Shown: positions 35,339-44,609, counted from the first letter of the stretch. The stretch: DNA of 64,000 nt from Methylotuvimicrobium sp. KM2 (GCF_038051925.1 NZ_CP150634.1:3976300-4040299), one strand, 5' to 3'. A program made the numbers and translations. Notes: generated by a model from the letters alone, not told the origin.

Positions 35339-36838
35339 TTACGCTCCGGTTACGGCTCGGCATCGGTCCAGCAGATATTGCGCCAGCAAAGGCACAGGGC
35401 GCCCGGTCGCTCCTTTGGTTAGCCCCGTGCGCCAAGCCGTGCCGGCGATATCAAGATGCGCCCAGCGGAAGTTTTCGGCAAACTTCGATAAAAAACAGGC
35501 CGCGGTAATCGTGCCGGCATCCTTACCGCCAATATTGGCCATGTCGGCGAAGTTGGATTTCAGCAATTCTTGATATTCTTCCCAAAGCGGCAAGCGCCAA
35601 ACACTGTCGCTCGCCGTCTCGCCGGCTTTAACCAGATCATTACAGAGCGCATCGTCATTGCCGAACAAACCGCTCGGCACACGCCCTAACGCGACAATGC
35701 AGGCTCCGGTCAGAGTTGCCATGTCGATGACCGTATCCGGATCGAATTTTTGCGCATACGTTAACGTGTCGCAAAGGAGCAGACGCCCCTCCGCATCGGT
35801 ATTGAGTATTTCGATCGTTTTACCCGACATACTCGTCACAATGTCGCCCGGTTTGTTCGCATCGCCGTCCGGTAAATTTTCCGAGGAGGGAACCAAACCT
35901 ACGATATTCAACGGCAACTGCATTTCCGCGGCGGCCTGTAAAGTTCCAAGAACGCTCGCGCCTCCGCACATATCGTATTTCATTTCATCCATGCCGAGTC
36001 CCGGTTTTAAGGAAATACCGCCGGCATCGAAGGTCAAGCCTTTTCCGATCAACACGATCGGTTTACCGTGTTTTTCGCCGCCCTGATAATTGAGCGCAAT
36101 TAATTTGGCCGGCTGACGACTACCCCGAGACACGGACAACAACGCCCCCATGCCCAACTTTTCCATATCCGCTTCTTCCAATATATCCACGCTCATCGAA
36201 GCAAATCGTTCGGCAATACTTTGCGCTTGCTCGGCCAGATACGCCGGCGTGCAAATATTTCCCGGCAAATCCGCTAGTTGTTTAGCCAGTAAAACGCCGC
36301 CGGCAATGGCTTGTCCTTGCATTAAACCGGTTTGGGCTTCGGCTTGTTGATTTTCGGAAACCACAATACTGATACGGTCGGTCTTAAATTCATTTTCGAT
36401 AACCGTCTTGCAATGCTTGAATTGATACAAGGCATCATCGAAGACTTCGATAACCTGACGCGTTTTCCAAGCCAAGTCTCTGTCTTTGACATCGATTTCA
36501 ACCAGCGTGCAGGCCGCGGATTTCAATCCTGAATCACGGACGGTTTTTATCGCGGCGGCCAACGCATTACGATAGTTTTTACCGTTCATTTCTTCGGCCT
36601 TGCCAAGGCCAACCAACAGCACGCGCGCGAAAGAAGTGTCCGGCAACCAATTAATCAAAGCGATTTCGCCCACTTTCCCTTTGCAATCGCCGCGTTCGAT
36701 GAATCGGCTTATCAGTTTTTGCGAACACTGGTTAATATGAGACGCAGACGGAGTAAGCGCTAGATTTTCATAAAGACCGACAATAATACAGTCGGTTTGC
36801 AGTTTGTCTAATGGAAGGCTTTCTATAGAATAGTCCAT
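35339..36838 (-). CDS. pepA: Leucyl aminopeptidase PepA
   Basis: The 499-residue M17 metallopeptidase has a C-terminal catalytic domain containing VLIGKGLTFDAGGISLKPG (about 260), the signature NTDAEGRLLLCDTL (about 345-358) and two-metal ligands in the usual order. PepA removes N-terminal residues and in E. coli also binds DNA in Xer recombination. The N-terminal domain is standard. The 197-base gap to the divergent lptF must hold both promoters; no clear operator was seen. Confidence 0.97.
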   Translation of the reverse strand: MDYSIESLPLDKLQTDCIIVGLYENLALTPSASHINQCSQKLISRFIERGDCKGKVGEIALINWLPDTSFARVLLVGLGKAEEMNGKNYRNALAAAIKTVRDSGLKSAACTLVEIDVKDRDLAWKTRQVIEVFDDALYQFKHCKTVIENEFKTDRISIVVSENQQAEAQTGLMQGQAIAGGVLLAKQLADLPGNICTPAYLAEQAQSIAERFASMSVDILEEADMEKLGMGALLSVSRGSRQPAKLIALNYQGGEKHGKPIVLIGKGLTFDAGGISLKPGLGMDEMKYDMCGGASVLGTLQAAAEMQLPLNIVGLVPSSENLPDGDANKPGDIVTSMSGKTIEILNTDAEGRLLLCDTLTYAQKFDPDTVIDMATLTGACIVALGRVPSGLFGNDDALCNDLVKAGETASDSVWRLPLWEEYQELLKSNFADMANIGGKDAGTITAACFLSKFAENFRWAHLDIAGTAWRTGLTKGATGRPVPLLAQYLLDRCRAVTGA

Positions 36839-37035
36839 AATGTGCGATGTCTTGATTAGGTGTGATAATGGTAAATAATAAGCCTCAAGCAGTTGAGAGC
36901 GCTTTTGAGCATAATTTCGTTAAGTACGGATTATACAGCAAGCGATTTTTCTACAAAGTGGAAAATGGCTTGTCTGTCTATTGGCGTAAGAGCAGGTTTC
37001 AACTGGTGTTTAGTTATTTTTAGGAGCGGTTTTTT

Positions 37036-38172
37036 TTGAATACTGATTGGAATAATGGATACAAGTCACGTCATAAACCGCTAATCACGGTACTGGATAG
37101 CATGATCGTGGCCGATTTAACGCGAACGTTAACGGCGGTACTATCGGTTATCGTCGTCATCATTGTCAGCCGACGCTTTATCAGAATACTGGAAAAGGCT
37201 ATCGAAGGAGCCATTTCGAACAAAACGTTGCTGAATATTCTGGGCCTAAAAATGATCGAGGCTTCTATCGCCTTTTTACCGGCCGCATTTTTTATGGCGG
37301 TATTGATGGTGGTCGGGCGAATGTATCGAGATCAAGAAATGTCGGCAATATTTTCCGCCGGCGGCGGAGCCGGATCGATTTATCGCTCGGTGTTTATCAT
37401 GGCATTTCCGCTTGCCGTAATTGCAACCGGCTTATCGTTTTATGTGGGGCCTTGGGCCGAAACCGTCACGAAGGAAATGATGGCCGAGGATGAAAAATCT
37501 GCCGATATCCGAGGCATTGCGGCAGGACGCTTCAGCGAATACCAGCATGGCGACCTGGTTTTTTATGTCGAACAGATTGACGACGATGACATAATGCAAC
37601 AAGTTTTCGTGCAGCACCGAAAAGGCGGCCAAACCGCGATTATCGGCGCCGAAACCGGACGCTTTGAAGACTTGGAAGGCGGTCTGTACTTAATTCTTGA
37701 GCACGGCCGCAGAGTCCTAGGTAAGCCGGGAGAAGCAAATTATACGATAGAAGAATTCGCCGAATATGCGGTCAGGCTGAAAGAAAGAAACCGTGCGGTC
37801 GTGCTAAACCTAGAAGCCATGCCGACCAAGGAATTGTGGAAAACCAAAGCCCCTGGTGAGTTGGCCGAATTGCACCGGCGACTCAGCATACCTACCGGCA
37901 TTGTTTTTTTGGCGCTTCTTGCGGTGCCGCTTGCACAAATCTCCCCGAGGGGCGGCGTTTACGGCAATATGTTCGTGGCATTTTTAATATATTTCAGTTA
38001 CGGCAACCTAACTCGCATCAATCATAGCTGGCTGGTCAAAGAAAAAATACCGCTATGGTTCGGTGGAATTTGGGTCGATTTAGTCTTGTCGATACTGGCT
38101 GTTGCGCTATTGGTTAGGCTTTATAGTTGGCGTTATGTCCTTATCAAAATTCAGGAAAAGGTAAAATTGTGA
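37036..38172 (+). CDS. lptF: LPS export permease LptF
   Basis: The 378-residue member of the LptF/LptG (YjgP/YjgQ) family forms the transmembrane part of the LPS extractor with LptG and LptB. There are helices at about 24-45, 65-90, 105-130 and three near the C terminus, with a periplasmic domain between. TTG at 37036 is favoured because AGGAG lies about 9 bases upstream. The alternative ATG at 37102 (residue 23) aligns with the E. coli start. It overlaps lptG by 4 bases. Confidence 0.95.
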   Translation: MNTDWNNGYKSRHKPLITVLDSMIVADLTRTLTAVLSVIVVIIVSRRFIRILEKAIEGAISNKTLLNILGLKMIEASIAFLPAAFFMAVLMVVGRMYRDQEMSAIFSAGGGAGSIYRSVFIMAFPLAVIATGLSFYVGPWAETVTKEMMAEDEKSADIRGIAAGRFSEYQHGDLVFYVEQIDDDDIMQQVFVQHRKGGQTAIIGAETGRFEDLEGGLYLILEHGRRVLGKPGEANYTIEEFAEYAVRLKERNRAVVLNLEAMPTKELWKTKAPGELAELHRRLSIPTGIVFLALLAVPLAQISPRGGVYGNMFVAFLIYFSYGNLTRINHSWLVKEKIPLWFGGIWVDLVLSILAVALLVRLYSWRYVLIKIQEKVKL

Positions 38173-39236
38173 ATGTATTGACCGGCTACATCGTCAAAGA
38201 AGTATTGAAGGGCTCATTGATCGCACTGGTCTTGCTACTGACGCTATTTAATTTATTCACTTTTACCGACGAATTAAAATCCTTGGACAAAGGAAACTAT
38301 GGATTACAGGAGATTTTTAAGTACCTTGCGCTAACAAGCCCAAGGGTTCTCTATGAATTAGTTCCGTCTTCGGCCTTATTGGGGAGCCTGTTTGTCTTGG
38401 GCGCAATGGGCAATAACCGTGAGTTGATCGCGATGCGCGCATCCGGAATTTCAGTACTCGGCATTGTCAAATCAGTCATGCTGGCCGGGGCTATCCTCGC
38501 GGTTTTCGCCGTGATGGTCGGCGAATTTATCGCACCCACTGCCGAACGCAATGCTCGCATTCTAAAAATGAGCGCACTAGATCGAGATTTCATCGCACAA
38601 AGCCGATACGGCTTATGGTTGCGAGAAGGAACGAAATTCATCAATGTCCGTGAAATCAAGGATGATGGCAATCTTGCTCAAATCTATATCTACGATTTAA
38701 ACGACCGGAATTTTTTGCATAGCGCCATTACAGCTAGTGAAGCGATCTTTCAACAAGACAAACAGTGGCAATTGAAAAACATCGAGCAAAGCAGCATTTC
38801 CAAGAAACAAGTCACGACGACGAAAATCGAAAGCCGCCCATGGAAGTCTTCGATCGATCCCAAGCTATTAAATGTCGTCGTCGTTAAACCTGAGAACCTA
38901 TCCTTATACGACCTTGCCCTGTATATCGATTTTTTAAAGGATAATAAGCAAAAATCCGAAACCTTCGAATTGGCGTTTTGGGGACGTATTGTCAACCCGT
39001 TCGTAATTTTCGTCATGCTGTTGGTAGCAACGCCGTTTGTCATTGGCGTTAGACGCGGCATAAGTACAGGCAGTCGAATGATGATCGGTATCATTATCGG
39101 CATGAGCTTCAACATCATCGATAAAATTACCGGTCATGTAAGTTTGATCTACCATTTAAATCCGGCATTCATGTCGGTATTACCGAGCGCCATAGTATTT
39201 TCATTGGCGCTTTATGCGGTCAGAAAGGTGAGATAA
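38169..39236 (+). CDS. lptG: LPS export permease LptG
   Basis: The 355-residue partner of LptF has the N terminus VNVLTGYIVKEVLKGSLIAL, helices near 10-35, 60-85, 95-120 and three at the C terminus, and a periplasmic beta-jellyroll between. The GTG start at 38169 overlaps the lptF stop (GTGA) and matches the family start; an in-frame ATG at 38127 lies inside lptF. It ends 10 bases from the convergent RDD gene. Confidence 0.95.
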   Translation: MNVLTGYIVKEVLKGSLIALVLLLTLFNLFTFTDELKSLDKGNYGLQEIFKYLALTSPRVLYELVPSSALLGSLFVLGAMGNNRELIAMRASGISVLGIVKSVMLAGAILAVFAVMVGEFIAPTAERNARILKMSALDRDFIAQSRYGLWLREGTKFINVREIKDDGNLAQIYIYDLNDRNFLHSAITASEAIFQQDKQWQLKNIEQSSISKKQVTTTKIESRPWKSSIDPKLLNVVVVKPENLSLYDLALYIDFLKDNKQKSETFELAFWGRIVNPFVIFVMLLVATPFVIGVRRGISTGSRMMIGIIIGMSFNIIDKITGHVSLIYHLNPAFMSVLPSAIVFSLALYAVRKVR

Positions 39237-39246
39237 TGCGCTTTGG

Positions 39247-39699
39247 CTAAGGCTTCGGGACGAAAAATACCGCCGTTCGCGACAACCGGTCGTGCCATGC
39301 CCGGCTGTCTTTATCGATTAACACCCAAATGTAGCCTAGTCCCAAAACACTCCAGGAAAGTATCGCGCCAATAAATCGGATTGCTGCCTGCATCCAAGTG
39401 ATGGATTGAAGGTCTTCGGTAAGAATTTTGAGATTCCAGGCTTTAAGGCCCAAGGTTTGTCCGCCATGCGTCCAAAACCAGCCGAAAAAGAAATAGCTGA
39501 CCAGGATTAGATAGGCGTGAAAATAAAGATTATCCGAAGCAAATGCTTCGCCATGATTGAAAAGAAGGCCTGCGGCTGTTGCCACAAAAAGAACCGCCAA
39601 TAAAAGTAAGCCATCGTAAAGCAATGCCGCGATGCGGCGAAAAAAACCAGCCGGCCTTATCTCGGAGCAGCCGGCTTTATTGATTGAGTCGCCGAAAAT
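39247..39699 (-). CDS. RDD-family membrane protein (probable ATT start)
   Basis: This is a small integral membrane protein of the RDD family with three or four helices (for example LLLLAVLFVATAAGLLF and LILVSYFFFGWFWTHGG) and the family text GGQTLGLKAWNLKI. The frame is open upstream of the TTG at 39624 and encodes RPAGFFRRIAALLYDG, which carries the conserved Arg of RDD domains, so the true start must lie further up. No ATG, GTG or TTG exists before the upstream in-frame stop. ATT at 39699, 8 bases after AAGGA, is the best candidate, giving 150 residues. The transported substrate is unknown. It probably forms an operon with the small gene at 39704. Confidence 0.8.
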   Translation of the reverse strand: MFGDSINKAGCSEIRPAGFFRRIAALLYDGLLLLAVLFVATAAGLLFNHGEAFASDNLYFHAYLILVSYFFFGWFWTHGGQTLGLKAWNLKILTEDLQSITWMQAAIRFIGAILSWSVLGLGYIWVLIDKDSRAWHDRLSRTAVFFVPKP

Positions 39700-39703
39700 A
39701 ACG

Positions 39704-39883
39704 TTATTCCTTGAACAGCGCCAGTTTTTGACCGAAATACATACTCATTACGGTTAACGCTCCGAGCATTAACAATGAAAATATAAAAGGCGGTCTGTGA
39801 AACAGCAAAATCGTCAAGTCCGTTACAAAAAGGCTGGTTAATAAAGGCCTATCGATTAAGCCGCTGATGATCTTTTTGAACAT
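39704..39883 (-). CDS. Small membrane protein upstream of the RDD gene
   Basis: The 59-residue protein (MFKKIISGLIDRPLLTSLFV, then TDLTILLFHRPPFIFSLLML) has one or two hydrophobic segments and ends LALFKE. The ATG at 39883 has GAGG 6 bases upstream. Its last codons (AAGGAA) double as the ribosome binding site of the RDD gene. I do not recognise the family. Confidence 0.6.
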   Translation of the reverse strand: MFKKIISGLIDRPLLTSLFVTDLTILLFHRPPFIFSLLMLGALTVMSMYFGQKLALFKE

Positions 39884-40206
39884 GAAATACCTCAATGCTG
39901 TTTAAGTTTTATGAACAAGAACTGTTTGTCTCGAAAAGCGCCAAGCCTAGCACCGCCGCCGATTTTACAACAAAATACTAACGCAACTTATTGTTGGCCG
40001 AAATTCTACTATATTCAAAAGGGGAAAGTAAAAAGAATCGTGCGGATTGAGCTTGAATTGCTTCAAATGATATGATTGCGTTATAGAGCTGTTTTCAGCC
40101 GGAAATGGTGTGCAGTAATCATAATACAACACATAAGACCAAACATCGATAGGATGACGGTTTCCGAAAAAAGTTAACTCGTTATAAGTTACCAAGGACA
40201 AAGGCC
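39884..40206. other. Intergenic region between small membrane gene and pcnB
   Basis: This is a divergent intergenic region. Beyond the AAGGA box at 40194-40198 serving pcnB I see no gene, repeat or clear terminator. A frame of 78 codons on the minus strand has no family likeness. Confidence 0.5.
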
Positions 40207-41601
40207 ATTTTAAACTTTTTTAAAAAAATCATTTCCTCGAGCACCGGAACCCCATTAATACCGGCGAAAGGTGACAGTGTTTCACAGCCGGAAGCACCTA
40301 GAATTTATTCTCGTTCCGAGCATAATATCTCAAGATCGCAAATCAGCGAGAATGCCTTGAAAGTGCTATACCGACTCAAAAAGTCCGGCTTTGAAGCCTA
40401 TTTGGTTGGCGGTTGCGTTCGAGACCTACTATTAGGCCGAGAGCCTAAGGATTTCGATGTCGTGACCGACGCCCATCCCGAGCAGGTGCGCAAAATTTTC
40501 CGCAACTGCCGATTGGTCGGCCGGCGCTTTCGCTTGGCGCATGTGCATTTCGGGCGTGAAATTATCGAAGTCGCCACATTTCGAGGCAATGCCGGAGAAG
40601 GACCGGACGACGACCTGCTGCTCAACGATGAAGGCAGATTGGTGCGCGATAATATCTACGGTACGATTGAAGAAGATGTCTGGCGACGCGACTTCACAGT
40701 CAATTCGCTCTATTACAATATTCGGGATTTTTCGGTTACCGATTACGTCGGCGGCATGGCCGATCATACGACAGGGACATTGCGCCTAATCGGCGACCCC
40801 GAAACCCGTTATCGGGAAGATCCGGTACGCATGCTGAGAGCGATCCGGTTTGCCGTTAAACTCGGCTTTACCCTGCATCCGGACTGCGAGAAACCGATAG
40901 CCGACCTTGCCGAGCTACTGTATCACATTCCTCCTGCTCGTTTATTCGACGAGGCAATAAAGCTATTTCTATCAGGCCATGCCTTACAAACTTTTGAAAT
41001 GCTACGCCATTACGGCTTATTTCAAATCTTGTTCCCGGCGGTCGAGCGCAGTTTGTCCGTCGAAGAACAAGGCTTTCCAAGACTCTTTCTGATCAGGGCT
41101 TTGGAAAACTCAGATACCCGAGTCGCCGAAGGCAAGACCGTTACCGCTTACTTTTTATTCGCGGCGTTTTTGTGGGACGCGGTAAAAACCTATGCCGAAG
41201 AGCAAATAGAAAAAGGCGTTCCGGAAAACATTGCCTTTCAAGTTGCCGCCAACGAACTGATTTCCGAACAAGTCAAGCGCGTTTCATTACCTCGTCAGAT
41301 TAGTTTAGCCATGCGCGAAGTTTGGAGCCTGCAACCCAGATTTACACGAAGACGAGGATCGAAACCCTATCGTTTGTTAAACCATCCGAGATTCAGAGCG
41401 GCTTACGATTTTTTATTGCTGCGCATTGAAACGGAAGGCGTGGACCCAGAGCTCGGCGAATGGTGGTCCCAATTTCAAGATGCCGGCGAAGCAGAACAAA
41501 AAATAATGACTCAGCCGGCACAAAAGTCGAAGCGCAAACCGCTTAAACGAAGGCGACCAAGGCCCAATAAACCGAGCAATGCCGATACAGCGAAAGACTA
41601 A
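40207..41601 (+). CDS. pcnB: Poly(A) polymerase I (probable ATT start)
   Basis: The class II nucleotidyltransferase adds A-tails that speed RNA decay. It has YLVGGCVRDLLLGREPKDFDV with the catalytic Asp pair, QVRKIFRNCRLVGRRFRLAH, RDFTVNSLYYN, and a basic Arg/Lys-rich tail (KSKRKPLKRRRPRPNK). The frame before the first standard start (TTG 40357) encodes an N terminus like that of E. coli PcnB (FFKKII.. and HNISRSQISENALKV). No ATG, GTG or TTG lies upstream of it. ATT at 40207 stands 8 bases after AAGGA. E. coli pcnB is a known example of AUU initiation, so I annotate ATT and a length of 464 residues. folK follows after 17 bases. Confidence 0.9.
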   Translation: MLNFFKKIISSSTGTPLIPAKGDSVSQPEAPRIYSRSEHNISRSQISENALKVLYRLKKSGFEAYLVGGCVRDLLLGREPKDFDVVTDAHPEQVRKIFRNCRLVGRRFRLAHVHFGREIIEVATFRGNAGEGPDDDLLLNDEGRLVRDNIYGTIEEDVWRRDFTVNSLYYNIRDFSVTDYVGGMADHTTGTLRLIGDPETRYREDPVRMLRAIRFAVKLGFTLHPDCEKPIADLAELLYHIPPARLFDEAIKLFLSGHALQTFEMLRHYGLFQILFPAVERSLSVEEQGFPRLFLIRALENSDTRVAEGKTVTAYFLFAAFLWDAVKTYAEEQIEKGVPENIAFQVAANELISEQVKRVSLPRQISLAMREVWSLQPRFTRRRGSKPYRLLNHPRFRAAYDFLLLRIETEGVDPELGEWWSQFQDAGEAEQKIMTQPAQKSKRKPLKRRRPRPNKPSNADTAKD

Positions 41602-41618
41602 GATTTTTAGCCTCTATA

Positions 41619-42119
41619 ATGATGAATAACACCGACTTCGTAACGGCCTATATCGGTCTGGGCAGTAATCTCGACCGGCCTGCGGAACAACTCATGACCG
41701 CCAGACAAACCCTCGCGTCATTACCGAATATAAAGGAAACCGCATTTTCGAGCCTTTACCGCAACCCACCGATGGGCCCTCAGGATCAACCCGACTATGT
41801 CAACGCAGTGATGGCCATTACAACATCATTGCCGGCCATAGACTTGCTACGACAACTACAAGCCGTGGAGCAGTCTCAAGGGCGAATTCGAACGGGCGAA
41901 CGCTGGGGAGCCAGAACACTGGATCTTGACCTGCTGCTCTATGGGGACCGGCAAATTGAAGTCCCCGACCTCACCGTTCCTCATATCGGCATAGCCGAAC
42001 GCGCTTTCGTTTTATATCCTTTATATGAAATCGCGCCGGACCTATCGATTCCGGAGCTCGGCAAACTGACCGATTTAATCGCGAAATGCCCTAAAAACGA
42101 CCTACATCGACTGACCTAA
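41619..42119 (+). CDS. folK: HPPK, 6-hydroxymethyl-7,8-dihydropterin pyrophosphokinase
   Basis: The 166-residue folate-pathway kinase has the pattern AYIGLGSNLDRPAEQL, SSLYRNPPMGPQDQPDYVN and the signature ERWGARTLDLDLLLYGD (about 94-110). It adds pyrophosphate from ATP to the pterin before DHPS acts. The pcnB-folK-panB-panC order is common in gammaproteobacteria. The initial ATGATG leaves a one-codon ambiguity. Confidence 0.96.
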   Translation: MMNNTDFVTAYIGLGSNLDRPAEQLMTARQTLASLPNIKETAFSSLYRNPPMGPQDQPDYVNAVMAITTSLPAIDLLRQLQAVEQSQGRIRTGERWGARTLDLDLLLYGDRQIEVPDLTVPHIGIAERAFVLYPLYEIAPDLSIPELGKLTDLIAKCPKNDLHRLT

Positions 42120-42938
42120 GTGAATAATTATTCTTCCGCTTCTCTGACCAAACCATTGACGATCACCGACCTTCAAGCGATGAAGCAGCGCGGCGAAAAA
42201 ATCAGCTGCCTAACCGCTTACGACGCCAGCTTCAGCGCACTGCTCGATAAAGTAGGCATCGATATCCTTCTGGTCGGCGACTCGCTAGGCATGGTCATAC
42301 AAGGTCAAACGACGACGATTCCGGTCGGCATCGAAGACATGGCCTATCATGCCGCTTGCGTGGTTCGCGGTCGACAACGGGCATTCGTGATAGCCGACAT
42401 GCCTTTTATGAGCTACGCCGGCAAGGAACAAGCAGCCGACAACGCCGCTCGATTAATGCAAACCGGCGGCGTGCAAATGGTCAAACTGGAGGGCCCTAAA
42501 ATCGATCTAGTCGAATTTTTATCGGAGAACGGAATCCCCGTCTGCGGGCATTTGGGCTTGCTTCCGCAATCGATCAATCGCCTAGGCGGCTACAAAATAC
42601 AGGGACGCGAACGATCCGCGGCCGACCAAATGATTGCCGATGCCTGCCGACTGGAAAAAGCCGGTGCGGCATTATTGGTGCTCGAATGCGTCCCGGCGAT
42701 CCTGGCCGAAGAAATCACCCGGCAATTGACGATCCCGGTAATCGGTATCGGCGCCGGAGCCGATTGCGACGGACAAGTGCTAGTACTTTACGATATTTTA
42801 GATATCGGCATCGCCAAGCGGCCTCGTTTTTCTAAAAACTTCATGCAAGATGTCTCCAGTATCGAAATGGCCATAAAAAATTTTCATGAAGCCGTCAAGC
42901 AAGGCGCCTTTCCGAGCGAAGAGCACAGCTTCCAATGA
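42120..42938 (+). CDS. panB: Ketopantoate hydroxymethyltransferase
   Basis: The 272-residue enzyme is the first step of pantothenate synthesis, moving a one-carbon unit from methylene-THF to 2-oxoisovalerate. It has ISCLTAYDASFSALLDKVGI, the metal-ligand text LLVGDSLGMVIQGQTTTIPV and GHLGLLPQSINRLGGY, with the catalytic Glu in VLECVP. It starts with GTG directly after the folK stop and overlaps panC (ATGA). Confidence 0.97.
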   Translation: MNNYSSASLTKPLTITDLQAMKQRGEKISCLTAYDASFSALLDKVGIDILLVGDSLGMVIQGQTTTIPVGIEDMAYHAACVVRGRQRAFVIADMPFMSYAGKEQAADNAARLMQTGGVQMVKLEGPKIDLVEFLSENGIPVCGHLGLLPQSINRLGGYKIQGRERSAADQMIADACRLEKAGAALLVLECVPAILAEEITRQLTIPVIGIGAGADCDGQVLVLYDILDIGIAKRPRFSKNFMQDVSSIEMAIKNFHEAVKQGAFPSEEHSFQ

Positions 42939-43792
42939 GCCTATCGACAGTCACAACAATCGAAGCATTGCGCGACACGCTAAAACCGTGGCGAAAAGCC
43001 GACTACTCCGTGGCCTTTGTACCGACGATGGGCAACTTACATGACGGGCATTTACAATTGGTTAAAAAAGCCAAGGAATCCGCCGATAAGGTGGTAGTCA
43101 GCCTTTTTGTCAATCCGACGCAATTCGGTGCCGGCGAGGATTTTGACCACTACCCTAGAACCGAACCGGAAGACGCTAAAAAACTTGACGCCATCGGCAC
43201 CGACCTACTTTTCTTACCTTCGGTCTCGGAAATTTATCCTGAAAACCATAGAACTTCAGTCTCGGTATCCGGCATATCGGACTTGCATTGCGGCAAAACA
43301 AGAATCGGCCACTTCGACGGCGTCGCGACTATCGTTTGCAAGTTATTCAATATCGTGCAACCGGATCTGGCATTCTTCGGCGAAAAGGATTTTCAACAAC
43401 TGACCATAATTCGCGCATTGGTTAGAGACCTGAACATTCCGGTCGAAATTCGCGGCATCGAAACGGTTAGAGAAGCTGACGGCTTGGCAATGAGCTCGCG
43501 TAACGGCTACCTGTCAGCGGAGGAAAGACTTACAGCCCCCGCCCTTTATCGTTCATTATGCCAGGCGCGCGATCGCATATTAGCGGGCGAACAAAACTAC
43601 CCGGCGCTGGAAAAAAGGTTTATGCTGTCATTGCGGGAAGCGGGATTACAACCCGAGTATTTTTCGGTATGCCATCAGTCGAGTTTAATGCCGGCCGGCG
43701 CCGATGACATGGAGTTGGTTATACTTGCGGCAGCAAGGCTGGGAAAAACCCGCCTGATCGATAATGTTTATTTTTCAAAAACGCCATTATGA
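42935..43792 (+). CDS. panC: Pantothenate synthetase
   Basis: The 285-residue enzyme joins pantoate and beta-alanine using ATP. It has VPTMGNLHDGHLQLVKKA (HIGH-like motif), FVNPTQFGAGEDFDHYPRT, FFGEKDFQQLTIIRALVRDL and the KMSKS-like AMSSRNGYLS. It is translationally coupled to panB. A weak hairpin near 43805-43830 precedes panD. Confidence 0.97.
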   Translation: MSLSTVTTIEALRDTLKPWRKADYSVAFVPTMGNLHDGHLQLVKKAKESADKVVVSLFVNPTQFGAGEDFDHYPRTEPEDAKKLDAIGTDLLFLPSVSEIYPENHRTSVSVSGISDLHCGKTRIGHFDGVATIVCKLFNIVQPDLAFFGEKDFQQLTIIRALVRDLNIPVEIRGIETVREADGLAMSSRNGYLSAEERLTAPALYRSLCQARDRILAGEQNYPALEKRFMLSLREAGLQPEYFSVCHQSSLMPAGADDMELVILAAARLGKTRLIDNVYFSKTPL

Positions 43793-43887
43793 CCGCGAGC
43801 AAACTTCAAGCGCTATTTTTAAGTTGAAGAGCACTCTCTATTAAGCGATAATGCCCGGTTTCTAAAAGAATTTATCTTGTAAATAGT

Positions 43888-44268
43888 ATGCAAACTACAA
43901 TGCTTAAAGCCAAGCTACACAGGGCGACCGTGACCTACTCCGAATTAGGTTACGAAGGTTCTTGCGCGATCGATAGTGATATTTTGGATCGAGCCGGCAT
44001 TAGGGAGTATGAGCAGATTCAAATCTACAACATCAACAACGGCGAGCGCTTTACAACTTACGCAATCAAAGCGGAGGCCGGATCGCGTATTTTCTCGGTT
44101 AATGGCGCCGCGGCTCGTTTAGCCTGTCCAGGCGACATCATCATCGTTTGCGCCTACGCCATCCTGGACCAGCAAGAGCTAGCCGATTACAAGCCTACCT
44201 TGCTCTATTTCAATGACAAAAACGAAATCACTCGCTCCAGTCATATCATTCCTATTCAGTCGGCTTAA
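43888..44268 (+). CDS. panD: Aspartate 1-decarboxylase proenzyme
   Basis: The 126-residue pyruvoyl enzyme makes beta-alanine for panC. The self-cleavage site is the Gly-Ser of YEGSCAID (Ser about residue 29), and ISVNGAAA-type text (SVNGAAARLACPGDIIIV) follows. The start MQTTMLKAKLHR matches the E. coli layout. It ends the pan operon. A palindromic repeat that could terminate transcription starts about 24 bases later. Confidence 0.97.
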   Translation: MQTTMLKAKLHRATVTYSELGYEGSCAIDSDILDRAGIREYEQIQIYNINNGERFTTYAIKAEAGSRIFSVNGAAARLACPGDIIIVCAYAILDQQELADYKPTLLYFNDKNEITRSSHIIPIQSA

Positions 44269-44291
44269 ATTCGGCGCCAAATAGACTTATT

Positions 44292-44525
44292 GCACGTCAA
44301 ATTTCGGTACTTCAGCACCTTCTCCCCTCCGGGAGAAGGCTAGCCCAGCTTTAACAAGTGTAGTGCCTACCGCCTATGCTATTGAAATATAATAATTAAA
44401 AATCATGCCAAATTTAACTTTGTAGTGCCATAAAATTAATTATTGCATATTATTCAATAACCTATTGACGCGCAATGTTAAGGCTGGGCTAGAACGAGGG
44501 CATAAAAAACCGAAATTTGATGCGC
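44292..44525. repeat. CACATCAAATTTCGG-type palindromic repeat split by a MITE
   Basis: The left part (gcacgtcaaatttcgg .. gggagaagg, to 44339) and the right part (aacgagggcataaaaaaccg .. aaatttgatgcgc) form one repeat matching 13202-13284, interrupted at CTAG by the 145-bp element 44344-44488. Confidence 0.85.
44344..44488. mobile_element. 145-bp MITE (copy 2)
   Basis: Ends CCCAGCTTTAACA and TGTTAAGGCTGGG, flanked by CTAG at 44340-44343 and 44489-44492. It is nearly identical in reverse complement to 13916-14060. The uninterrupted host repeat at 13202-13284 has one CTAG at the site, so the 4-base duplication is directly visible. Confidence 0.92.
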
Positions 44526-44609
44526 GAGCCCCTGTAACCCCCCAAACAATGAGCCTTGCAAGCCGGTTCGTTTACCATACGCATCCGGCTAAAAACGGCA
44601 AAACCGTAT

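Noticed and set aside
39965..40201. 78-codon minus-strand frame before pcnB
   Set aside because: No ribosome binding site or family likeness, and it would overlap the pcnB leader region.
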